Shown here: piece by piece, positions 7,395 through 14,040 of the stretch
Numbering within the stretch: position 1 is the first letter of the stretch
Layout of the letters: the number at the start of each line of letters is the position of its first letter
NCBI RefSeq assembly: GCF_030238365.1
Contig: NZ_JASSOT010000077.1
Location: forward strand, 1-35,481
Length of the DNA: 35,481 nt
DNA from: Lelliottia wanjuensis
GTDB taxonomy: Bacteria > Pseudomonadota > Gammaproteobacteria > Enterobacterales > Enterobacteriaceae
Direction of reading: 5' to 3'
Notes under the pieces: generated by a model
Databases searched by the model: none
The model's input: the letters and a program-made list of their open reading frames with translations, nothing else
What the model was told of the DNA's origin: nothing
Translations under genes and position numbers: made by a program

Positions 7395-7556
7395 CCCACG
7401 TCCTGGGTTCAGCACTGTACACCGTATCCCCGAAGGGAAGTTATACTGACAAAGCCTTGATTCGACAGTGCCTGTTTTACCCTGTGTAGTTTCTCTCGAA
7501 ACCACCAGAGCGATAACGTGTATTTGTACAGGAGCCTCGCCATAACGAGATCGTAG
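7395..7556 (-). ncRNA. M-box (ykoK) magnesium riboswitch in the mgtE leader
   Basis: The minus strand carries the hallmark M-box core GCGAGGCTCCTGTACAAATACACG (7540-7518 region) and the closing strand TGTACAGTGCTGAA (7420-7407 region). CTGTACA and TGTACAG pair as P2, as in the Bacillus subtilis mgtE M-box. GATC near 7552 can pair with GATC near 7392 to close P1. The RNA lies in the 5' leader of an MgtE gene, the classic M-box target. No hairpin with a U-tract follows it before the start codon, so control may be by ribosome access or Rho rather than intrinsic termination. The outer boundaries are approximate. Confidence 0.87.
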
Positions 7557-7569
7557 TAAAACGGATGAG

Positions 7570-7575
7570 ATAATA
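7570..7575 (-). promoter_or_regulatory. Candidate -10 element of the M-box/mgtE transcript
   Basis: TATTAT on the minus strand lies about 15 nt upstream of the M-box, where a start site near 7563 would just include the riboswitch. No good -35 hexamer is seen at 17 bp, so this is tentative. Confidence 0.4.
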
Positions 7576-7714
7576 CGCGAGTTTTTAAATACTGCTTTAA
7601 AATATCAATAATGTTGATGAACGGTTTAGGTTGAATATATTTAATCGGCGTTGAGGTTTTATTTAATTTATTTCATTTTAAATAGCAGATTCACCTTTCA
7701 AAAGAGGCGTCGCG

Positions 7715-8218
7715 ATGGAATGGCTCAATAATCTGCTTAATCATTTTGCACACTATCCGACGCAGCTGTTCGCCTTGCTGGCGGTCATGGCGTTCTGCAA
7801 ATCAACGGTTTTCGTCTCCTCCATTTTGCCGCCTGCCTCGCTGATGTTGCTGGGTGGGATTACCCTGAGTCAGGCAACGCTTTCGCCTGTGCTGGCCTGG
7901 CTTGCCGTAACGACGGGCGCGATGGGCGGCTCCGTGTTGAATTACCATTTGGGGCAGCTCATGGGCAATACGCGGATGATGATGCGCCTGAGTGCAAAAC
8001 ACGCCGATCGCTTTTTACGCGTCCAGCATCAGTTAGAGAAAAACAGCGTGGCGGTGCTGTTCACTGCCCGTTTTCTGGCGGTGCTGCGCTACATCGTCCC
8101 GCTGGCGGCGGGGATGCTGAGCGTGAATGCAGGTAAGGTTTACGCGGTGAGCCTGCTCTCTGCGGCCGTCTGGGCGGCGCTGTATGTCGGCGCGGTGACC
8201 GGCATCAGCGCCTTGTAA
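7715..8218 (+). CDS. DedA-family (SNARE-associated) membrane protein
   Basis: The 167-residue protein has four or five hydrophobic segments and the DedA/VTT pattern: an early SSILPPASLMLLGG re-entrant region, the block GAMGGSVLNYHLGQLMG, and FTARFLAVLRYIVPLAAGML, which resembles the conserved F(x)RF(x)P(x)xR(x)xxPxxAG motif. Known DedA proteins are inner-membrane proteins implicated in undecaprenyl-phosphate or phospholipid flipping and proton-motive-force maintenance. At 167 residues it is shorter than E. coli YqjA or YghB (about 220) but complete in frame. An AGAGG ribosome site precedes the ATG. It is divergent from mgtE; a joint role is not shown. Confidence 0.8.
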   Translation: MEWLNNLLNHFAHYPTQLFALLAVMAFCKSTVFVSSILPPASLMLLGGITLSQATLSPVLAWLAVTTGAMGGSVLNYHLGQLMGNTRMMMRLSAKHADRFLRVQHQLEKNSVAVLFTARFLAVLRYIVPLAAGMLSVNAGKVYAVSLLSAAVWAALYVGAVTGISAL

Positions 8219-8227
8219 ACTTAGCTG

Positions 8228-9745
8228 TCACTTCCGGTCTTCGTATTTGCTGCGCTTATGCTGATACAGCAGCTCATCCGCCTTCAGCATCGCCACTTCC
8301 AGCGTATCGCCCGCGTGCATCTGGTAACTTCCCCAGGAGAACGCCACCATTTTTTCCGTATCGATGGTCTGGAGATAACCTTGCATACGCGTAATCACAT
8401 CCCGCGAGCGGGCCAGATTATTATCGATAAGAATCAAACAGAACTCGTCGCCGCCGAGGCGGATCCCGTAATCGCTCTTACGGATCGACTGGGCCAGCGC
8501 GAGTCCCAGGGACTGGATCGCCTTATCGCCCATATGATGGCCTAAGGTGTCGTTGATTCTTTTCAGCCCGTCGCTGTCGATGGCAATCACCGTGACCGGA
8601 ATATTTCTTTCCACTAAAGACTGAATTTTCTGGTTCAGTTCGTCGGTAATCACTTTGCGGTTATACAGCCCGGTCATCGCATCGGTCACGTTGTCGCGCG
8701 AAAGCGATTTCTGACGGATAAACTGCTGGCGGGCGTAGCGAACCAGCAGCCAGGTGGTTAATACGTAAAGCAAAATCAGCCAGACATTCGCAATCACCAC
8801 GTAGATGGCATCGAGCTTTCCATGCAGGGTGTAATACTGCGTCATATCATCCTGATAGTTAATTGCATCCCGCGATTTCACTACAGGCTCGTGGAAGATA
8901 ATATTCCCCCCCGTCGTATTATCGGTGACATAGAGGGAAAGGAATTTCCACAATAACGGGCGATCAGGGGTGACAAATGATGTCGCCAGATCGTGAATAT
9001 TGATATCGGTAATCAACAGCCCTTTGATTTTTCCACCAAGAAATACCGGCGTAATCATGCTGATAATATTTTGTCGGGTATAGCCGTCTGTATAAATGTG
9101 CGAGACGATATTTTCACCGTGGATCAGGTCCTCCAGCGCTCTGTCATCAATGGTAATAGTGTGCGCGCTGCGCACAATATTGACGCCATCTTTATCGGCC
9201 ACCAGCCAGTTGCTGAACGCATAATCAAAGGTATTCACCAGATGGTTGATGTAAATATAGTTGTGCGCGAGATCGATGTAATAGCGGGTGTTGTTGAAGG
9301 TATAGCCCGTATAGTTGGAGAAGGTGTACTTCGATGACGCCGGTGTCTCGGTTTGATTCACCACGGGCAGCGCAGGCACATCCCGGCTCCAGGCTCCGCA
9401 GTCGGGATTTCGCGTCTGAAGCGTACCCTCCAGGTTAACGATGGTTCTCGCCACCAGATTAAACCCGGAAATGGCTCCGACCTTTTCAATATGCTCGCAG
9501 AGTAATTTGGCTTTTTCCTCGCCATTCACACCAGAGGCTGCCTGTTTAGAGAAGGCGCGGGATAAGCGAAAGGCAATATCCTGATTGATGAACTCTTCGT
9601 GGAAAAGCGCTGACTTGCCATTCTCGGCAATATAGCCCATATAATTTTGAAGATTTCTCACTTCATGTGAAATCAAGGTGGCGAATATTGACGTTGTGCA
9701 AACAATAATAAATATCGTTGCAGTGATATATTTACGTTGTGACAA
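8228..9745 (-). CDS. Membrane-bound diguanylate cyclase, DgcJ-like
   Basis: The protein has an N-terminal membrane helix (KYITATIFIIVCTTSIFATL), a periplasmic sensor region of nearly 300 residues, a second helix (VWLILLYVLTTWLLV) and a C-terminal GGDEF domain that makes cyclic di-GMP from two GTP. The GGDEF motif is intact (about residues 431-435 with this start), and an RKSD inhibitory site lies five residues before it. No EAL domain follows. The sensor shares many blocks with E. coli DgcJ (YeaJ), for example GTLQTRNPDC and DRPLLWKFLSLYVTD. A TTG at 9745 is chosen as start because AAGGGAG (9755-9761) lies 9 nt upstream. An upstream TTG at 9787 would add 14 residues but sits at the start site predicted from a TATACT -10 element. 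Confidence 0.88.
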   Translation of the reverse strand: MSQRKYITATIFIIVCTTSIFATLISHEVRNLQNYMGYIAENGKSALFHEEFINQDIAFRLSRAFSKQAASGVNGEEKAKLLCEHIEKVGAISGFNLVARTIVNLEGTLQTRNPDCGAWSRDVPALPVVNQTETPASSKYTFSNYTGYTFNNTRYYIDLAHNYIYINHLVNTFDYAFSNWLVADKDGVNIVRSAHTITIDDRALEDLIHGENIVSHIYTDGYTRQNIISMITPVFLGGKIKGLLITDINIHDLATSFVTPDRPLLWKFLSLYVTDNTTGGNIIFHEPVVKSRDAINYQDDMTQYYTLHGKLDAIYVVIANVWLILLYVLTTWLLVRYARQQFIRQKSLSRDNVTDAMTGLYNRKVITDELNQKIQSLVERNIPVTVIAIDSDGLKRINDTLGHHMGDKAIQSLGLALAQSIRKSDYGIRLGGDEFCLILIDNNLARSRDVITRMQGYLQTIDTEKMVAFSWGSYQMHAGDTLEVAMLKADELLYQHKRSKYEDRK

Positions 9746-9787
9746 GATGGTTAACTCCCTTGTAAGACCACCTAAGATATTTCGCAA

Positions 9788-9793
9788 AGTATA
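9788..9793 (-). promoter_or_regulatory. Candidate -10 element of the diguanylate cyclase gene
   Basis: TATACT on the minus strand lies about 43 nt before the preferred start codon. The -35 region (TCAATA at 17 bp spacing) is a poor match to consensus, suggesting an activated or weak promoter. Confidence 0.5.
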
Positions 9794-9850
9794 GCACTGA
9801 AATGGACTATTATTGAGTGAAGTTATATTTGTAATGCCACTATCAGTCCG

Positions 9851-9887
9851 GGCGCTATATACCGGTTTAGCTTCAGTATATAGCGCC
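9851..9887. repeat. 12-bp perfect inverted repeat (hairpin or operator)
   Basis: GGCGCTATATAC (9851-9862) and GTATATAGCGCC (9876-9887) are perfect inverted copies around a 13-nt loop. The repeat sits between the SDR stop and the cyclase promoter. On the minus strand it is not followed by a T-run, so it is either a weak terminator for the SDR gene or a protein-binding site upstream of the cyclase promoter. Confidence 0.7.
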
Positions 9888-9894
9888 TTTCGAA

Positions 9895-10644
9895 TTACAA
9901 ACTCCCGGTGCCACCGTCCACCAGCAAATCGATCCCAACCGTATAGCTGGACTCATCCGACGCCAGATAGATCGCCGCCTTCGCCAGCTCCGTCGGGGTT
10001 CCCATGCGCCCGAGCGGGACCAGGCTTGCGATATCGCCCTGCAGCGCCTTTTGCGCCTCTGCGCTCAGCCCCAGTTTATTCAGAGCCGGTGTTTCTACCG
10101 GGCCGGGGCTTAAGCCGTTGACGCGGATCCCACGCGGCAGCAGTTCCGCAGAAAGCGTGCGCGCCAGGGAGAGCAGACCCGCCTTGCTGGCGGCATAGAC
10201 GCTGCTGGTGGGCAGGCCGATCCGCGCGCTCACCGAGCCGCATAAAATCACCGACGAGGGGTTGTTCAGCAGCGGCAGCAGCGCCTGAACCAAAAAGAAG
10301 GGGCCTTTGAGATTGATGCCCATCAGCCGATCCCACGCTTCCTCGCGCCACTCCTCGATAAGCCCGTGCGTCACATCTCCGGCGTTGATAAACACCGCAT
10401 CCAGCCGCGGCCAGCGTGAGGAGAGGGTGTCTGCCAGCTGCTGCTGCGCGGAAATATCCCCCGCGTCGGTGGCAATCACCCAGGCGTTATCGCCCAGCAC
10501 CCGTTGCGCCTCGGCCAGGGTTTCCGGGTTACGTCCGGTCACCGCCACGTGCGCCCCTTCGGCGATAAACTCCTGCGCCGTCGCCAGACCGATGCCGCTG
10601 GTGCCACCCGTAATAAGCGTATATTTACCTGTTAAACGACCCAT
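9895..10644 (-). CDS. SDR-family NAD(P)-dependent oxidoreductase
   Basis: The 249-residue protein is a classical short-chain dehydrogenase. The nucleotide-binding TGGTSGIG is at residues 12-19, the NAG motif near 88, and the catalytic Ser138, Tyr150 and Lys154 (YAASK) are all present. GRNPET after the second strand suggests NADP(H) preference. The ATG at 10644 is chosen because CAGGAG lies 6 nt upstream and the Rossmann fold begins at once; an upstream frame to 10698 crosses the promoter. The gene is divergent from an HxlR-type regulator and shares a 100-bp control region with a perfect inverted repeat, so it is likely the regulator's target. The substrate (a sugar, quinone or carbonyl compound) cannot be told from sequence. 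Confidence 0.9.
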   Translation of the reverse strand: MGRLTGKYTLITGGTSGIGLATAQEFIAEGAHVAVTGRNPETLAEAQRVLGDNAWVIATDAGDISAQQQLADTLSSRWPRLDAVFINAGDVTHGLIEEWREEAWDRLMGINLKGPFFLVQALLPLLNNPSSVILCGSVSARIGLPTSSVYAASKAGLLSLARTLSAELLPRGIRVNGLSPGPVETPALNKLGLSAEAQKALQGDIASLVPLGRMGTPTELAKAAIYLASDESSYTVGIDLLVDGGTGSL

Positions 10645-10687
10645 GGTTAGCTCCTGAAAAGTCACTGGAGAAAGCACTATAGAAACG

Positions 10688-10726
10688 TTAGTATCCAAAA
10701 GAAACCAGGTACCATTTGGATACTAA
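10688..10726. promoter_or_regulatory. Probable HxlR operator between the SDR and HxlR genes
   Basis: TTAGTATCCAAA (10688-10699) and TTTGGATACTAA (10715-10726) are perfect 12-bp inverted copies with a 15-bp spacer. The site is centred in the 100-bp divergent region, where a dimeric winged-helix regulator could control both genes. Binding by the adjacent HxlR protein is inferred from position and symmetry. Confidence 0.75.
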
Positions 10727-10744
10727 TGAGGCGAAGGGTGTGCA

Positions 10745-11104
10745 ATGGCGGAAAGACTCGAATCAACCTGTGAAAAAAATTCTGCGACCGAATCCTGCCC
10801 GATGACGCAGTTTGTCAATCTGATCTCGGGCAAATGGGCGATCCCGATCCTGTACCGGCTGATCGTCCTCAACGCCCCGGTACGCTTTGGCGATCTGCTC
10901 CGCGCCGCGGCACCCATTACCCAGAAAGAACTGACCAAACAGCTGCGCTTATTTGAACAGCGCGGACTGGTCTCGCGCACGATCTATCCGGAGATCCCGC
11001 CGCGCGTGGAATATCAGATAACGGATTTAGGACTGACGCTACAGAGTGCGCTCTCCCCGCTGGCCGCCTGGATGCAAGAGTACGGCGACCAGCTGGAGCG
11101 GTAG
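10745..11104 (+). CDS. HxlR-family transcriptional regulator
   Basis: The 119-residue protein is a winged helix-turn-helix regulator of the HxlR/YodB/YtfH family. The typical opening CPMTQFVNLISGKWAIPILYRL is followed by the recognition-helix region PITQKELTKQLRLFEQRGLV and the wing TIYPEIPPRVEYQIT. Cysteines occur at positions 9 and 18; C18 sits at the place of the redox-sensing cysteine of YodB and related sensors of quinones and aldehydes. The gene is divergent from the SDR gene, a common pattern in which the regulator represses a detoxification enzyme and itself. The inducer is unknown. Confidence 0.88.
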   Translation: MAERLESTCEKNSATESCPMTQFVNLISGKWAIPILYRLIVLNAPVRFGDLLRAAAPITQKELTKQLRLFEQRGLVSRTIYPEIPPRVEYQITDLGLTLQSALSPLAAWMQEYGDQLER

Positions 11105-11158
11105 GGCGCGAACATAAAAAAGCGTTATCTATCAGTTTGAGAAATGGTTCCCGGAAAT

Positions 11159-11176
11159 TTGTCATCAATCTGTCAC
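11159..11176 (+). promoter_or_regulatory. Candidate Pho box upstream of agp
   Basis: TTGTCAT (11159-11165) and CTGTCAC (11170-11176) are direct repeats exactly 11 bp apart with an A/T-rich linker. This is the PhoB-binding pattern CTGTCAT-N4-CTGTCAT with mismatches only at repeat edges. It lies 38-55 bp before the agp ATG, a suitable place to replace a -35 element. PhoB control of agp is inferred. Confidence 0.6.
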
Positions 11177-11213
11177 AATCAGATTGACGAAAATAAACTC
11201 TGAGGAAAAAGGG

Positions 11214-12455
11214 ATGAGAAAAGCACTACTCGCAATCGCAGTGGCTGGCACTTTAACAATGACCTCTGGCGCTCAGGCGCAAACGGCCCCGGAAGGCTAT
11301 CAGTTACAGCAGGTGTTGATTATGAGCCGCCACAATCTGCGCGCACCGCTGGCGAATAATGGCAGCGTACTTGAGCAATCCACGCCGGGCCAATGGCCGG
11401 AATGGGACGTGCCAGGCGGGCAGCTCACCACCAAAGGTGGCGTGCTCGAAGTCTACATGGGCCATTACATGCGTGAATGGCTGGCGGAGCAGGGGATGGT
11501 CACCAGCGGAGAATGCCCACCGGCTGACGCGGTCTATACCTATGCCAACAGCCTGCAACGCACCGTTGCAACGGCTCAGTTCTTTATCACCGGCGCATTC
11601 CCAGGCTGCGACGTGCCCGTCCATCATCAGGAAAAAATGGGCACCATGGACCCGACCTTTAACCCGGTGATCACCGACAATTCGCCGGAGTTTCGCGAAA
11701 AAGCGGTCAAAGCGATGGAGACCGAGCGTCAGGGCATGAAGCTCGATGAGAGCTACAAGCTGCTGGAGCAGATCACCCAATACACCGATTCCCCGTCCTG
11801 CAAAGAGAAAAAAGTGTGCTCTCTGACGCAGGCCAAAGACACCTTCACCGCCGACTATGAAAAAGAGCCGAGCGTCTCCGGCCCGCTGAAAGTGGGTAAC
11901 TCGCTGGTGGATGCGTTCACGCTGCAATACTACGAAGGCTTCCCGCTGGATCAGGTGGCGTGGGGGGAAATCAAAACCGACCAGCAGTGGCGCGTGCTGT
12001 CACAGCTGAAAAATGGCTATCAGGATTCCCTGTTCACCTCCACCGAAGTGGCGCGCAACGTCGCCAAACCGCTGGTGAAATACATCGATAACGCGCTGGT
12101 CACCGATCAGGCGAAAGCGCCAAAAATCACCGTCCTGGTGGGGCATGACTCCAACATCGCTTCGCTGCTGACGGCGCTGGATTTCAAGCCGTACCAGCTG
12201 CATGACCAGCACGAGCGCACGCCGATTGGTGGGAAGATTGTCTTCCAGCGCTGGCATGATAAAAACGCGAATCGTGAGCTGATGAAAATTGAGTATGTCT
12301 ACCAAAGCTCAGAGCAGCTGCGCAACGCCGATGTGCTGTCGCTGAAATCTCCGGCGCAGCGCGTGACGCTTGAGCTGAAAGGGTGCCCGGTCGATACCAA
12401 CGGTTTCTGCCCGATTGATAAATTTAATACCCTGATGAACGACGCGGCAAAATAA
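11214..12455 (+). CDS. agp: Periplasmic glucose-1-phosphatase (histidine acid phosphatase)
   Basis: The 413-residue protein has the same length as E. coli Agp and very high similarity. It hydrolyses glucose-1-phosphate in the periplasm so the glucose can be used, and family members also have some phytase activity. The signal peptide ends near AQA (residue 22-23). The catalytic motif RHNLRAP has the nucleophile His40 in precursor numbering, and the proton-donor motif GHDSN is near residue 312. Cysteine pairs expected for disulfides are present. The ATG at 11214 follows GAGGAAAAAGGG; an upstream in-frame start at 11184 lacks a signal-peptide start. It is followed by the convergent yccJ gene. 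Confidence 0.96.
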   Translation: MRKALLAIAVAGTLTMTSGAQAQTAPEGYQLQQVLIMSRHNLRAPLANNGSVLEQSTPGQWPEWDVPGGQLTTKGGVLEVYMGHYMREWLAEQGMVTSGECPPADAVYTYANSLQRTVATAQFFITGAFPGCDVPVHHQEKMGTMDPTFNPVITDNSPEFREKAVKAMETERQGMKLDESYKLLEQITQYTDSPSCKEKKVCSLTQAKDTFTADYEKEPSVSGPLKVGNSLVDAFTLQYYEGFPLDQVAWGEIKTDQQWRVLSQLKNGYQDSLFTSTEVARNVAKPLVKYIDNALVTDQAKAPKITVLVGHDSNIASLLTALDFKPYQLHDQHERTPIGGKIVFQRWHDKNANRELMKIEYVYQSSEQLRNADVLSLKSPAQRVTLELKGCPVDTNGFCPIDKFNTLMNDAAK

Positions 12456-12462
12456 GTGGAAA

Positions 12463-12484
12463 CCCCCCCGCGCTGGCGGGGGGA
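12463..12484. terminator. GC-rich hairpin between agp and yccJ
   Basis: CCCCCCGC (12464-12471) pairs with GCGGGGGG (12476-12483) around GCTG. It lies between the convergent stops of agp and yccJ. The T-tracts are poor (GTTT on the minus strand only), so termination strength is uncertain. Confidence 0.6.
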
Positions 12485-12489
12485 AACGG

Positions 12490-12717
12490 TCAGACGTTTT
12501 TACGTTCGATGGTTTGCTCGCCCCAGAAGAGCGAGTCTTTGTCTGTTTTGTCGAAGGCACGGACCAGCACTTCATCGCTCCCGTCCTCCCAGATTTTCTC
12601 CGCCAGCTTCTCATCGTATTTCGCGACTTCAAAGATGGCCTCGGCAATTTCTGGAGAGGTATTACGTAAACTTGCCCACTCACCGACGTGATGAGCTTTG
12701 GATTGTTGAGTTGGCAT
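12490..12717 (-). CDS. yccJ: YccJ, conserved small protein
   Basis: The 75-residue protein is nearly identical to E. coli YccJ: it starts MPTQQSKAHHVGEWASLRN and ends FWGEQTIERKNV. It is acidic, soluble, has no signal peptide, and its function is unknown. It lies 19 bp after wrbA in the same direction with a GGAGGAC ribosome site, so the two are co-transcribed, as in E. coli where the operon responds to RpoS. Confidence 0.93.
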   Translation of the reverse strand: MPTQQSKAHHVGEWASLRNTSPEIAEAIFEVAKYDEKLAEKIWEDGSDEVLVRAFDKTDKDSLFWGEQTIERKNV

Positions 12718-12736
12718 GCTTGTCCTCCTGTTGAGG

Positions 12737-13333
12737 TTAACCGTTCAGTTTTTTAGCGAGGCCCGCGACGTGCTCACCCTGATAACGGGCGATGGCCAGC
12801 TCTTCCTGGCTTGGCTGACGCGAACCGTCGCCGCCAGCAATGGTGGTCGCGCCGTACGGAGTCCCGCCGCGCACCTGTGAAACATCAAACAATTCCTGCG
12901 CGCCGTAGCCGATCGGCACAATCACCATTCCATGGTGTGCAAGGGTCGTCCAGGTGGAGGTGATGGTCTGCTCCTGGCCGCCGCCGGTCCCCGTTGAGCT
13001 AAAGACGCTGGCGAGTTTCCCGTACAGGGCGCCAGAGGCCCACAGCCCGCCGGTCTGATCCAGGAAGGTCCGCATTTGCCCGGACATGTTGCCAAAGCGC
13101 GTTGGGGTACCAAAGATGATGGCGTCATAGTCGGCCAGCTCTTGCGGGGTCGCCTGCGGGGCATTTTGTGTTTTCCCGCCCGCTTTCAGGAACGCTTCGG
13201 CGTTCATGGTTTCCGGTACGCGTTTCACCACGACCTCAACTCCGTCAACTTTACTTGCGCCTTCCGCCACCGCATGAGCCATGGTTTCAATGTGTCCATA
13301 CATGGAATAATAGAGCACCAGAACTTTTGCCAT
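12737..13333 (-). CDS. wrbA: NAD(P)H:quinone oxidoreductase WrbA
   Basis: The 198-residue protein matches E. coli WrbA in length and sequence (MAKVLVLYYSMYGHIETMA, TPTRFGNMSGQMRTFLDQTGGLW). WrbA is a tetrameric FMN protein with a flavodoxin-like fold that reduces quinones by two electrons and limits oxidative stress. The FMN phosphate-binding loop YSMYGHIE and the GTPTRFGNM loop are both intact. A ribosome site (GAGGAG) precedes the ATG. It heads the wrbA-yccJ unit. Confidence 0.97.
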   Translation of the reverse strand: MAKVLVLYYSMYGHIETMAHAVAEGASKVDGVEVVVKRVPETMNAEAFLKAGGKTQNAPQATPQELADYDAIIFGTPTRFGNMSGQMRTFLDQTGGLWASGALYGKLASVFSSTGTGGGQEQTITSTWTTLAHHGMVIVPIGYGAQELFDVSQVRGGTPYGATTIAGGDGSRQPSQEELAIARYQGEHVAGLAKKLNG

Positions 13334-13724
13334 CTTGCATCACTCCTCGATTGTGGTTTCTGGCAGCGAATCGCTGCGTTCATTTAAAGATAAGACGCCA
13401 CGGCCAGACTGCAAACCTGAAAGCCATTTCTTTGATTTATAACAAGATATTTAGGACCTTTCTTTGTAGCAATATGAAACATTTTTAGCGGGTCGGCTTT
13501 TCTGAATGATAAGAGGAGCTTATTGGTGACGACGGCGGGATCTCACACGAACGGCTGATTTCATGTTGCAGAATATTACCGTTTACTGGCTGGATCGGCT
13601 CATTCCACTAAGCTTAGTTTCACGCGGCGCAGACAAAGGCTCTGGCCTTGTGCCGTCAGGTGAAAGAATCCTCTTTTACTGAATGCAGTATGATGTCTAA
13701 TGTTTCACACTCTGGAGGTTAGAG
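13334..13724. other. 391-bp intergenic region between wrbA and the ymdF homologue
   Basis: It must hold the divergent promoters of wrbA and the ymdF-like gene. Two short perfect palindromes are visible: GCAGCGAATCGCTGC (13363-13377) in the wrbA leader and ACTAAGCTTAGT (13607-13618). No open frame with a good start, no tRNA and no convincing terminator was seen. I could not assign promoter elements with confidence. Confidence 0.6.
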
Positions 13725-13901
13725 ATGGCAAACCATCGTGGTGGGTCAGGTAATTTCGCTGAAGACCGTGACAGAGCATCAGAAGCAGGTCGTAAAGGTG
13801 GCCAGCAGAGCGGGGGTAACTTCAAGAATGACCCGCAGCGCGCATCTGAAGCTGGCAAAAAAGGGGGCAAAAACAGTCATGGGAGCAGTAATAAGAGTTA
13901 G
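13725..13901 (+). CDS. ymdF: YmdF-like stress protein with KGG repeats
   Basis: A 58-residue protein begins MANHRGGSGNFAEDRDRASE and carries two copies of the con-10/KGG motif (RASEAGRKGGQQSGGNF and RASEAGKKGGKNS). It is a close homologue of E. coli YmdF and related to YciG, small hydrophilic proteins induced in stationary phase and linked to stress or motility. GGAGG lies 7 nt before the ATG. The position after wrbA is as in E. coli. It is shorter than many gene-finder cut-offs, and an overlapping longer frame at 13738-13932 is a shadow. Confidence 0.92.
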   Translation: MANHRGGSGNFAEDRDRASEAGRKGGQQSGGNFKNDPQRASEAGKKGGKNSHGSSNKS

Positions 13902-13944
13902 CGTCTCCCCATTTCAGTGTCACCCAACCTGAAATATCCCCCTG

Positions 13945-13970
13945 CCGCCGGGTCTCCCGGCGGTTTTTTT
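13945..13970 (+). terminator. Intrinsic terminator of the ymdF homologue
   Basis: CCGCCGGG (13945-13952) pairs with CCCGGCGG (13956-13963) around TCT and is followed by seven Ts. Confidence 0.93.
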
Positions 13971-14040
13971 ATTTATGCAACATTGAACTGTAACCAAAGG
14001 CATCGCACACTAGCGGATTACTTCTTGTCGCTGGTATCCC

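Noticed and set aside
7327..7422. N-terminal extension of MgtE from a GTG at 7422
   Set aside because: It overlaps the M-box RNA, and the ATG at 7326 has its own ribosome site and a sensible N-terminus.
13738..13932. 64-codon frame over the ymdF homologue
   Set aside because: The overlapping frame at 13725-13901 encodes a recognisable KGG protein with a strong ribosome site.
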